Shown here piece after piece: positions 17,654 to 26,014 of a DNA stretch of 64,000 nucleotides. The notes under the pieces are model-generated. The model saw only the letters and a list, made by a program, of their open reading frames with translations, was not told the origin of the DNA and did not search any database. This stretch comes from JAEUKA01 sp044228505 (lineage in GTDB: Bacteria > Myxococcota_A > Polyangia > Palsa-1104 > JAEUJZ01). A program made the position numbers and the translations under genes. The stretch covers positions 62,001 through 126,000 of the forward strand of contig JBGAUT010000005.1 in assembly GCA_044228505.1 (NCBI GenBank), in the 5' to 3' direction. The stretch's first letter is position 1, and every line of letters begins with the position of its first letter.

Positions 17654-19216
17654 TTAAGGATCTCGCCATACCCCGATGTCGGAGGACGCGCTGTCTTTGG
17701 CCGTCTTCCCTACCGGCTTGCTCGGCTTTTCTGGGGACTCTGCCTTCATGACTTCTGCGGGCTTGTCGGTCGGACCCGCTTTGCCAGCCTTGCCGACTTT
17801 CGTCACTTTTTTGCGTCCGGGTTTGCTTCCCTTGTCTGCATCAGTCGTTTCGGTTGCGACGGTTTCCGCCGCAGCGGGCTTGCTCTTGTCCGCATCTGGG
17901 CCGGGGACTTCCGGCGGAGTATGGGGGGCTGTGCTCGGCTCAACCGCTTTGGTCGTGGCGGTTTTACTGGCTGGCTGGGGAGGTTGGGAGTCCTTGCTCT
18001 GCGGTGGTGTTGCCGCTTTGCCGGTTTCCGGGGTCCGTGAGGGAATCACGAAAATCGCCACCAGGAGGCCGACCATGAGCACCGCAATCGCTCCGATCAG
18101 AATCGGAGTTTGGATCCTCCGATGCTCCATTGCGGGCTGTGTTCCATGTGCGGAAGAAGACTGTGAACCGGATGGAACTCGCTGCTCTTTGGCAGTACGA
18201 CCAGAGCGGCTGACATCCCCAACGGTGGCCGCCAGTGGGTCGAGTGCCTGGTCCTCTCCGACGCCGGTTCGGCGTGGTACTCTGGGAACCCGGACTCCTT
18301 CGACCAGCGGGTCGTTCTTTCCGGATACAAGCGGCAGCAGCTGATCCAGTCGCCGTACGATCTCCGACATCGCGGGTCGCTCGGTCGGATCTTTGCGCAG
18401 CATTTCTGAAATCAAGTCATCTAGACCCTGCGGCGCGGTGGGCGCGTGTTCCTTCAGCCGCGGTGCCTGCTTAAACATGTGCTGGCGCATCAAGGCGGCG
18501 GCCGTATCCGCTTGGAATGGGAGCCGTCCTGCCACCATTTCGTACATCATGGCCCCGAGTGCGTAGACGTCGACCTTGGCGTTCAGATCTTCGCGTCCCT
18601 CACACTGCTCTGGCGACATATACAGCGGCGTTCCCAGGATCATCCCGACCGTGGTCTTGCGCACCGGACCATCGAGGAATTTGGCGATCCCGAAGTCGAG
18701 CAGCTTCACCCGCTCCCCGAGAGGGGCAACGCTATCGGGCACCACAAAGATGTTCTCTGGTTTCAGATCCCGGTGGACGATGTTCTTTTCGTGGATCAGG
18801 CTGAGCGCGGTCGCGGTTTGTCGGCAGATCTCGATGACCATCTGGAGTCCGAGCGCCGTTCCTTTGTCCTGCGCTCGCTCGATCCTCGTCAGCAGCGGCT
18901 CCCCTTCCAGGAACTCCATCATGATGTAGGCAGTTCCGCTTTCGAGCTGCCCGTAGTCCATGATCTTCACGATGCTCGAGTGCTGCGCCATGCTGATGGC
19001 GTTGGCTTCGTTGAAGAAGCGCTGCACGACCTTGTCGTCCTGCGACATTTCCTTGTGCAGCACTTTGATCGCAACCCGCTGCTGAATCTTGTCGTGGACC
19101 GCTTCGTAAACGACTCCCATGCCACCCTGGCCAATCCGCTTGCGGATGGTGTAGTGGCCGATCTTGCAGCCAATCATACTGTCCGGCGTGGTGGCCGGGC
19201 TCTGCTGAGCGGACAT
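17654..19216 (-). CDS. Transmembrane serine/threonine protein kinase
   Basis: A 520-residue Hanks-type kinase. The kinase domain (about residues 20-290) has the glycine loop IGQGGMGVVYEA, Lys in VAIKVL, the catalytic HRDLKPEN and DFGIAKF, and MSPEQCEG, so it should be active. A single membrane segment (ILIGAIAVLMVGLLVAIFVIP, about residues 375-395) is followed by a Pro/Thr/Lys-rich tail with no recognised sensor domain (no PASTA). It heads the minus-strand group kinase/TPR/lipoprotein. The 304 bp between its start and the divergent giant membrane protein gene hold both promoters. Confidence 0.95.
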   Translation of the reverse strand: MSAQQSPATTPDSMIGCKIGHYTIRKRIGQGGMGVVYEAVHDKIQQRVAIKVLHKEMSQDDKVVQRFFNEANAISMAQHSSIVKIMDYGQLESGTAYIMMEFLEGEPLLTRIERAQDKGTALGLQMVIEICRQTATALSLIHEKNIVHRDLKPENIFVVPDSVAPLGERVKLLDFGIAKFLDGPVRKTTVGMILGTPLYMSPEQCEGREDLNAKVDVYALGAMMYEMVAGRLPFQADTAAALMRQHMFKQAPRLKEHAPTAPQGLDDLISEMLRKDPTERPAMSEIVRRLDQLLPLVSGKNDPLVEGVRVPRVPRRTGVGEDQALDPLAATVGDVSRSGRTAKEQRVPSGSQSSSAHGTQPAMEHRRIQTPILIGAIAVLMVGLLVAIFVIPSRTPETGKAATPPQSKDSQPPQPASKTATTKAVEPSTAPHTPPEVPGPDADKSKPAAAETVATETTDADKGSKPGRKKVTKVGKAGKAGPTDKPAEVMKAESPEKPSKPVGKTAKDSASSDIGVWRDP

Positions 19217-19520
19217 CGTAATGCTAGTCCTTACGTCAAACGGGTGGACGCGGGAGGCGCTGCCATAGTTCCAACGTACCTAAAGTTTCGGTCTAGAGCC
19301 CCGGATGCGTCGTTTGATTCAACCCCTGATCATACAACCGGGCGCGTCTTTTTCCCAAGCCCAGAACCGTGTGAAAAACCACCTGCTTCCATGCGCACTT
19401 TTGCGTGCATTTCCACGATATGATGTGCTGATTTGCTTTCCACAGCGGCTCTCCCAGGTGTCTAAGGCGATTTCGGCTGGCGACGTGGGGATGAGTCCTG
19501 CACTCGCGTTCGAGGGAATC
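19217..19520. promoter_or_regulatory. Divergent intergenic region
   Basis: About 300 bp between the kinase gene (minus) and the giant membrane protein gene (plus). The plus-strand frame is open from 19305, but the first 72 codons look non-coding and the Shine-Dalgarno GAGGGA sits before the ATG at 19521. A lower-GC stretch (19300-19450) may hold promoters. No specific operator was recognised. Confidence 0.35.
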
Positions 19521-22500
19521 ATGCGTAGGGCGATCTCGGTCTGGATGTTGATACTTACCGTCGCAATCCTAGGTGGCAGGATGCGTCCGGCTCAGGCTCG
19601 GGCGTGGGGAGCTGCGGCGAGGGTTCAAGCTGCCAATGGGAATCAGGGGGTCGGGGGACAGCCGCTGGCGGCGGGCGCGGATGGAGCGGCGGCGCTGCTC
19701 TCGGCGCTGTGGGCCGGTCGGGCCGTCCCAGCGGTGCCAGATTTGCTCAAGCCATGGGTGCCGTGGGTTCTTCACGACAATGAGCAAGCGCTGTGTCCCA
19801 AGCTGCTCGGTGAGGAATCGGTCGACGAAGCGGTGTGTTCGTGGCCGTCGCGGCTGCGGCTTGAGCTGCGGGACAAAGGTGGTGGGTTCGTATCGGTGGT
19901 GCGGACCTATCGGCGGATGGCGGTGGCGCTACCCGGGAGCGGCAAGCACTGGCCACAGGATGTTCGGGTCGACGGTCAGCCAGCGGTGGTACTCGCGGAG
20001 GGCGGCAGCTCGGACGAAGACGCGGTGCCGGTGGTCTCGGTCGGTCCCGGTGCGCACATGATTCTCGGTAGTTTTTTGTGGGACGAGCTACCGGAGTCGC
20101 TGGAAGCGCCCAAAGACGTCGGCATCCTCACCTTGGTGGTACGTGGTGCCCAGGTGCTCCATCCGACCCGCGATGAGGAAGGTCGGGTCTTTTTGCAAAA
20201 AGAGGACAGCGGAGAGGAAGAGGAAGACTCCCTGGATGTCACCGTTCACCGCAAGCTCGCCGATGGCGTGCCGCTGCAACTGACGACTCGGATCGAGCTG
20301 CGCGTGTCCGGCAAACGTCGTGAGGTGCTGTTCGAGCGCGCCCTGCCCGAAAAGTTCGTGCCGATGGTGATCGACAGCCCGCTACCCGCCCGTCTCGAGT
20401 CGACCGGCACGCTGCGGATTCAGGTGCGGCCCGGTACCCACGTGGTGACCGTCTCCGCACGGCATCAAGGACCGGCGGCAGAGATTCGTCGTCCGCAGCC
20501 TCCCCCGCGCTGGCCCGCCGATGAGGCGTGGGTTTTCGAGGCCCAGCCCGCGATTCGCATCGTCACCATCGAAGGTGTCGAGTCGCTCGATCCCCAGCAG
20601 ACGACGCTGCCCGCTGACTGGAAGAAGCTGCCCTGCTATGCGGTGCGGGCGGGCGAGGCGCTGCGCCTGTCGACCCAGCGGCTCGGCGATAGTCAACCGC
20701 TCCCCGATGAGCTGCGTCTCGACCGGCAGATTTTCCTCGACTTCGATGGCCTGGGCTTCACCACCTCGGATCGGCTGAGTGGCACGCTCCATCGCGCTTG
20801 GCGGATCGAGGTCAGCTCCCCAACGGAGCTTGGCCGGGTCTCAGTCGGCGGCAAAGATCAGCTCGTCACCATCGGCAAAGAGAGCGGTCGCGCCGGGGTC
20901 GAGCTGCGCCAAGGCCGACTGTCGCTATCGGCTGACAGCCGCCTGCCGTTTGCCACTGAAATCTCGGCGGTGAGCTGGAATGCCAACTTCCACGAGGTCA
21001 AAGCCAAGCTGCACCTGCCGCCCGGCTGGCAGCTTTTCCACGCCAGCGGGGCCGATGACATCCCCGAAACCTGGCTGCGTCGCTATCACCTGATGAGCCT
21101 GTTTCTGACCCTGCTCGCTGCGATGGGCGTGTGGCGGCTGTATGGCACGCGCTGGGCGGCGATGACGCTGCTCGGGCTGCTGCTCGCGTGCCCGGTGTCC
21201 GAGGCTCCCCACGTCGCAGTCCTGGCGGCGCTGACGTTCGAGGCGATCTTTCGCGTCCTGCCCGATGGCAAGGTGCGCGGCTTGGTCTCGGCGGGACGCT
21301 GGCTGACACGGGTGGCCGTGGTGCTGGTGGTGATGGGCTTTTCGATGGGTCAGGTCCGCCGGGGTCTCTATCCTGCCGTCGAGAGGCCGAGTGCCCAGGA
21401 GCTGCTGTTCGATGTCGCGGAGCAGGAAAAAGACCAAGCCCAGATGATTCCTGTGCAGGCGCAGGCCAAGAGGCAGGTGCAGATGCAGATGCAGGAGCAG
21501 GATCAGACCAAGTCGATGGCCAGCGTCTTTGGCCGTGACTCCGGGATGGGGGCCGATGGCCAAGATGCGATGGGCGGGTTGGTCGGTGCCGGTCCAGGCG
21601 GTGGCGGCAGCCCAGACGAGCCCGCCGTAGAGAAGGCGGTGAAGAACGAGCCGGCCAAGAGCAAACCCAAGGCCAAGGCTGACAAGTACGGGGACGACGA
21701 TGAACTAGATAGCCTGGCCGAGGCGCAGTCTAGCTACGTGAACAGCGGAAAGGCGCTGGGCAAAATCACCTCTGCCAAGAAGTCCTACCAGCGCTACCGC
21801 AACGTAAACTTCGAGTTCGATCCCAAGGCGGTGGTGCAGACCGGACCGGGCCTGCCGCGCTGGTCGTGGAACACCCACACGATTTCCTTTAGCGGGCCGG
21901 TCGAGCGAACCCAGATGCTGCGGCTGTGGCTGATTCCGCCGTGGCTGAACTTGATCATGTCGCTGTGTCAGGTCGCGCTGCTGGTGCTTTTGGCGGTGCG
22001 GCTATACGGCGTGAGCCTGCCGGGGCTGGATCGCCTACGCGGAACGGCCAAGATGGCGATACTGCTCCTCGTTGGAGGGCTGGCGCTGTTGTCGCCACAG
22101 GTGGCCCGGGCCGAGCTGCCAAACTCCGAGATGCTCGCGGAGCTCAAGCAGCGGTTGCTCAAGGATCCCGAGTGCTCGCCCCACTGTGCGTCGAGTTCGC
22201 GGCTGTTCATTGATGCCCAAGCGAAGGTGCTGCGACTGCGGATGGAGGTGAGTGCGGCGGCGCAAACGGCGGTCCCGCTGCCGGGAAGTGCCAGTCAGTG
22301 GCTGCCCGAGCAGGTGCTGCTCGATGGCGTACCGGCGACGGCGCTGTCGCAGCGCGAGGCCGGGCACCTGTTCCTGGTGATTCCGGCGGGCAATCATCAG
22401 GTCATCCTCGAAGGTCGGCTGCCGACGCGACCAACGGTGCAAATCGAGCTACCGCTGCAACCTCGGCGCGTCGAAGCCCACGTCGAGGGCTGGGAGCTGG

Positions 22501-24092
22501 CGGGGGTTCACGAAGACGGCATCGCCGATAGCAACCTGCAGCTTTCGCGGATCGACAAAAACTCCAGCGAGGGTCCGGCGCAGCTTCAGCCGGGGACGCT
22601 GCCACCGCTGGTACGCGTCGAGCGCTCGATCCTCATCGGTATGCAGTGGGAGGTCGAGACGCACGTGCGGCGGCTGACCCCCGAAGGCAGCGCGGTGGTG
22701 ATGGAGGTGCCGCTTCTGCCTGGCGAGCAGGTGACGACCGCAGACGTGCGCGTCCAAAACCGCAAGGCGCTCGTCAACATTGCACCGGGCGAGTCGGAGT
22801 TTAGCTGGCGGTCGAGCCTGCAAGAGACCGAGCAGCTCGCGCTGCAAGCGGCGGCGATTTCCGAGCTGACCGAGCTGTGGAAGCTGCAAGTCAGCCCGAT
22901 GTTCCATGCCGAGCTGTCCGGGATTCCGCCGCTTCATCCCGAGCGGGCCGAGACCTCGCGAGAGCCGACCTGGCTGCCGTGGCCGGGTGACAAGGTCGGG
23001 ATTGCCGTCTCGCGGCCAGCGGCCAAGTCGGGCGCGACGCTTACCATCGACCTGGCGCGGCTGTCGCTCAAGCCGGGGCTGCGCACCACCGACGCCAAGC
23101 TCAACCTGCGACTGCGGACGAGCCGGGGCGGGCAGCACCTCATCAAGCTGCCCGAAGGCGCGACCGTCGAGTCGCTGAGCACCGATGGGACGCAGCGTCC
23201 GGTGCAGCAGAGCGGTCGCGAGCTCACCTTGCAGCTCACGCCGGGCAGCCAGCAGATCGAGATCACGTGGCGTCAGTCGGGGGGGCAAGCGCTGCGGTTT
23301 GTGTCCCCGGAGGTCGATCTCGGCGCGCCGATGGTCAACGTCGAGCTGACCCTGCATCTGGGCGATGGCCGCTGGGTGCTGCTCTGCTCGGGCCCACGGC
23401 TGGGACCAGCGGTGCTGTTCTGGGGGCAGCTGGTGATCCTGATCCTGCTCTCGCTCATCCTGGGGCGGGTGCCATTTACGCCGCTGCGGGCCCAGCACTG
23501 GCTGCTGCTGGGAATTGGGTTGCTCCAGGTGCCGCTGTTTACTGGTGCGACGGTGATGGGCTGGTTCTTGGCGCTTGGCTATCGGCAAAGTGGCCCCGAA
23601 GTCAAGCACTGGGCGCTGTTTGACCTGCGTCAGCTCGCGCTGCTGTTGTGGACGCTGCTCGCCCTGCTCGGCCTGCTCGAGGCGATCCGCATTGGCCTGA
23701 CCATCAGCCCGGAGATGGCGATCATGGGCAACGGCAGCCACGGTGGCAGTGATGCGTGCCTGCGCTGGTATGCCGACCGTGCCGACCGGCTGCTGCCGCA
23801 CGCGGTGGTGTGGTCGCTGCCAGTGCTCGCCTACAAGCTGTTTATGCTGCTGTGGTCGCTCTTTTTGGCGGTCAGCTTGGTGGGCTACTTGCCGTGGGCA
23901 TACCGCGCCTTCAGTGAGTGGGGTCTGTGGCGACCGGTGCCGCGTCTGTGGCGTCGCAGCAAGGCCAAAGCCAAGGCCAAAGACAGCGATAGCGATACCG
24001 ACGGCGATACCGACAGCGATGACTCGGGCAGCACGCAGGCCCTTCAGATCGACCGCACCGTCATCGGTGAATCCGACCCCGGCAGCAAGTAA
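19521..24092 (+). CDS. Giant internally duplicated membrane protein of unknown function
   Basis: A 1523-residue protein with a signal sequence (AISVWMLILTVAILGG). It consists of two halves that resemble each other. Each starts with a beta-rich exported region containing LPGSxxxWxPxxVxxDGxPA (LPGSGKHWPQDVRVDGQPA near residue 130; LPGSASQWLPEQVLLDGVPA near residue 920) and ends in a cluster of membrane segments (about residues 515-620 and 1285-1460). The linker between halves is Gln/Lys-rich (QAQAKRQVQMQMQEQDQ) and presumably cytoplasmic. The C-terminus is a short Lys/Asp-rich tail. I do not recognise the family. The divergent kinase and convergent pseudokinase neighbours suggest an envelope role under kinase control (inference). 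Confidence 0.85.
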   Translation: MRRAISVWMLILTVAILGGRMRPAQARAWGAAARVQAANGNQGVGGQPLAAGADGAAALLSALWAGRAVPAVPDLLKPWVPWVLHDNEQALCPKLLGEESVDEAVCSWPSRLRLELRDKGGGFVSVVRTYRRMAVALPGSGKHWPQDVRVDGQPAVVLAEGGSSDEDAVPVVSVGPGAHMILGSFLWDELPESLEAPKDVGILTLVVRGAQVLHPTRDEEGRVFLQKEDSGEEEEDSLDVTVHRKLADGVPLQLTTRIELRVSGKRREVLFERALPEKFVPMVIDSPLPARLESTGTLRIQVRPGTHVVTVSARHQGPAAEIRRPQPPPRWPADEAWVFEAQPAIRIVTIEGVESLDPQQTTLPADWKKLPCYAVRAGEALRLSTQRLGDSQPLPDELRLDRQIFLDFDGLGFTTSDRLSGTLHRAWRIEVSSPTELGRVSVGGKDQLVTIGKESGRAGVELRQGRLSLSADSRLPFATEISAVSWNANFHEVKAKLHLPPGWQLFHASGADDIPETWLRRYHLMSLFLTLLAAMGVWRLYGTRWAAMTLLGLLLACPVSEAPHVAVLAALTFEAIFRVLPDGKVRGLVSAGRWLTRVAVVLVVMGFSMGQVRRGLYPAVERPSAQELLFDVAEQEKDQAQMIPVQAQAKRQVQMQMQEQDQTKSMASVFGRDSGMGADGQDAMGGLVGAGPGGGGSPDEPAVEKAVKNEPAKSKPKAKADKYGDDDELDSLAEAQSSYVNSGKALGKITSAKKSYQRYRNVNFEFDPKAVVQTGPGLPRWSWNTHTISFSGPVERTQMLRLWLIPPWLNLIMSLCQVALLVLLAVRLYGVSLPGLDRLRGTAKMAILLLVGGLALLSPQVARAELPNSEMLAELKQRLLKDPECSPHCASSSRLFIDAQAKVLRLRMEVSAAAQTAVPLPGSASQWLPEQVLLDGVPATALSQREAGHLFLVIPAGNHQVILEGRLPTRPTVQIELPLQPRRVEAHVEGWELAGVHEDGIADSNLQLSRIDKNSSEGPAQLQPGTLPPLVRVERSILIGMQWEVETHVRRLTPEGSAVVMEVPLLPGEQVTTADVRVQNRKALVNIAPGESEFSWRSSLQETEQLALQAAAISELTELWKLQVSPMFHAELSGIPPLHPERAETSREPTWLPWPGDKVGIAVSRPAAKSGATLTIDLARLSLKPGLRTTDAKLNLRLRTSRGGQHLIKLPEGATVESLSTDGTQRPVQQSGRELTLQLTPGSQQIEITWRQSGGQALRFVSPEVDLGAPMVNVELTLHLGDGRWVLLCSGPRLGPAVLFWGQLVILILLSLILGRVPFTPLRAQHWLLLGIGLLQVPLFTGATVMGWFLALGYRQSGPEVKHWALFDLRQLALLLWTLLALLGLLEAIRIGLTISPEMAIMGNGSHGGSDACLRWYADRADRLLPHAVVWSLPVLAYKLFMLLWSLFLAVSLVGYLPWAYRAFSEWGLWRPVPRLWRRSKAKAKAKDSDSDTDGDTDSDDSGSTQALQIDRTVIGESDPGSK

Positions 24093-24160
24093 TCCCGCCC
24101 GTCGCCTCGTACAGAGGCGCTGTCCCCGCGTACTGAAGCCCCGTTACCTCATCCGCACCC

Positions 24161-24385
24161 GCTGTCACGGCGTGCGGAGCGCTCGTCACGGCGTGCGGAG
24201 TGCTCGTCACGGCGTGCGGAGTGCTCGTCACGGCGTACGGAGTGCTCGTCACGGCGTGCGGAGTGCTCGTCACGGCGTGCGGACAGCTTCGTCCCGGCAT
24301 GACAGCGGGTGCGCACGGCGTGACAGCGGGTGCGCACGGCGTGACAGCGGGTGCGCACGGCGTGACAGCGGGTGCGCACGGCGTA
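24161..24385. repeat. Two 21-bp tandem arrays of a 9-bp dyad (CACGGCGTG)
   Basis: The first array has units GCTCGTCACGGCGTGCGGAGT-like at 24161-24283 (one degenerate, four full, one partial). The second has four exact units of GACAGCGGGTGCGCACGGCG plus T at 24301-24384. Both contain the odd palindrome CACG-G-CGTG, at 24166, 24187, 24208, 24229, 24250, 24271, (24293 degenerate), 24314, 24335, 24356 and 24377. The steps are all 21 bp except one of 22. Two sites end in A instead of G. It lies between convergent genes and is not a gene. Confidence 0.92.
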
Positions 24386-24393
24386 CGGGCGGC

Positions 24394-25929
24394 TTACTGC
24401 GGGGCGGGGAGTTCGCGGAGCTTGACTTCGATGCGGGGGCTTTGGCCGGGCTGGGGAACGAGCAGGGCCCGGGAGGCTTCGTAGCCTTCTTTGACGATCT
24501 CGATGTTGAGCTGCTCGGGTTGGCCGCTGCGCACGATGCGCTTGGGGGTGTTGCCCTGGACCTGGCCGTTCACGCGAATCTGGGCACCCCGTGGGTCGGA
24601 GTCGATGTAGACCGACCACTGCTCGCTGCCGGATCGGCTGATGCGGACGATCGCGGCGATCACAATCGAGAGGATGCCGACGACAAGCAGTCCCAAAAAC
24701 AGCGGCTTGCGAAGCAGCGAGGTCGGTCCGCTGCCCTGGGCGACTTGGGTGCGCTGCGACAGGTCGACGCGGATGCTGGTGCTACCCCCGACGAGCTGGC
24801 CGCCGGACTGGAGGTTTAACCGCTGGCTGATGCTGGTCGGTACGCGCTGGCTGATGTAAGCGCTCTGGCCGCCGACGTTGGTGTTGCCGCTTCGCCACGG
24901 ACCCTGCGCGGTGGCGGGACTGCCCGACAGCGGCTCGGTCAGCTCGGGAACTTGCAGCAGATCGATCTGTTGCCAGCGGAGTACGTGGGACTGCCAACCC
25001 TCGATGCGATGCCCGAGAGTGGTCGAGATGACCTGGCCGAGGCTCTGCGCCGGGGACGCGCCTTGCATCACCGCCGCCGCTTCGCTTTCGAGCGCCCGTC
25101 GTAGTGCCAGTGCGGTCGGATAGCGCTCTTCGCGACGAGGCGACATCGCTTTGAGCACCACCTTGGTAAGCTGCAGCGGAATCGAGCGCTTGGTGCCGGG
25201 AATTGGCGGCGGATCGTCGCTTTCAGGCACAGGCAGCGTCTCGCCGGACAGAAGCTCCCAGAGCAGGGCCCCGAGGCTGTAGATGTCGGCGGTACGGTCG
25301 ATGTTCGGCACCATGCCGGACTGGACCTGGGCGCGCAGCTCGGGGGCCATGTATGACATTCGTCGCTGGAGCCGTGCCGGAACGGCCACGTTGGTGACGG
25401 TGGCGTTGCGGGTGCCAAGACAGCCGAAGTCGATGAGCTTGATCTTGCCCTCCATGTCGACGAGCAAGGTATCGGCGGAAAACTGACCGTGGACGACCTC
25501 GACGGTCTGGCCGGTCATGTCGTAGCGTTCGTGGGCGTAGTGCAGCGCATCGCAGGCCTCGCGCACCAGGTAGATGGCCTGCTGGAGCGACAGCGTTCCG
25601 ACTTGCTGCGAGCGGAGCACCTCGCGCAGGGGCACGCCGAACACGAACTCGGTGGCCATAAACGGGCTGCCGTCAGGAAGTACCCCGGCATCGTGTAGCC
25701 ACGAAATGCTCTGGTGCTGCAAGAGCGCTGCGCTGCGCTGCTCGTCCAGAAAGAGCCGCACCGCATCGGGCCGCTGCGAGATGCTGCCATCGAGAATGCG
25801 CACCGCCAGGGGTTGCCAGCCGGTCTGTCCCTCGGTCAGCTCACAGCCGATGTAGACCGTACCCAGCGTACCGGCGCCGATTTCAGCAAAGAGAACGTAG
25901 GATCCAGCGCGGAAGGGAAATTGCGGCAT
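24394..25929 (-). CDS. Membrane pseudokinase with C-terminal PEGA domain
   Basis: A 511-residue protein with a Hanks-type kinase fold (about residues 10-275) whose catalytic residues are changed. The glycine loop is IGAGTLGTVY. The ATP-binding Lys of the VAIK motif is Arg (LAVRIL). The catalytic HRD is HGQ (VVHGQFSADTLL). The metal-binding LIDFGCLG is kept. It is therefore probably a non-catalytic or very weak kinase. A membrane segment (FLGLLVVGILSIVIAAIV) follows, then a PEGA domain (YIDSDPRGAQIRVNGQ) facing the periplasm. The ATG at 25929 replaces an upstream TTG. It is 85 bp from the MFS transporter gene. Confidence 0.9.
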   Translation of the reverse strand: MPQFPFRAGSYVLFAEIGAGTLGTVYIGCELTEGQTGWQPLAVRILDGSISQRPDAVRLFLDEQRSAALLQHQSISWLHDAGVLPDGSPFMATEFVFGVPLREVLRSQQVGTLSLQQAIYLVREACDALHYAHERYDMTGQTVEVVHGQFSADTLLVDMEGKIKLIDFGCLGTRNATVTNVAVPARLQRRMSYMAPELRAQVQSGMVPNIDRTADIYSLGALLWELLSGETLPVPESDDPPPIPGTKRSIPLQLTKVVLKAMSPRREERYPTALALRRALESEAAAVMQGASPAQSLGQVISTTLGHRIEGWQSHVLRWQQIDLLQVPELTEPLSGSPATAQGPWRSGNTNVGGQSAYISQRVPTSISQRLNLQSGGQLVGGSTSIRVDLSQRTQVAQGSGPTSLLRKPLFLGLLVVGILSIVIAAIVRISRSGSEQWSVYIDSDPRGAQIRVNGQVQGNTPKRIVRSGQPEQLNIEIVKEGYEASRALLVPQPGQSPRIEVKLRELPAPQ

Positions 25930-26014
25930 GGGCCAACCCAATTTTCTTTCATTTTTTGGCCCAAAGTCAATCGCTTACGACGGAAAACTGCGAAAACTGC
26001 GGTACCTTCCAAGG

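Noticed and set aside
22449..23801. 450-codon minus-strand frame
   Set aside because: It is fully inside the giant membrane protein gene, Arg/Gln-rich and without domain sense; it is a shadow of GC-rich coding.
24161..24385. CRISPR-like repeats
   Set aside because: The units are directly adjacent 21-mers with no unique spacers, and no cas genes are seen.
24149..24819. Long frames on both strands across the repeat array that give 7-residue repeats
   Set aside because: A 21-bp unit keeps every frame open, so the repeats are expected by chance. The frames also overlap the real kinase and membrane protein genes, and no ribosome site is present.
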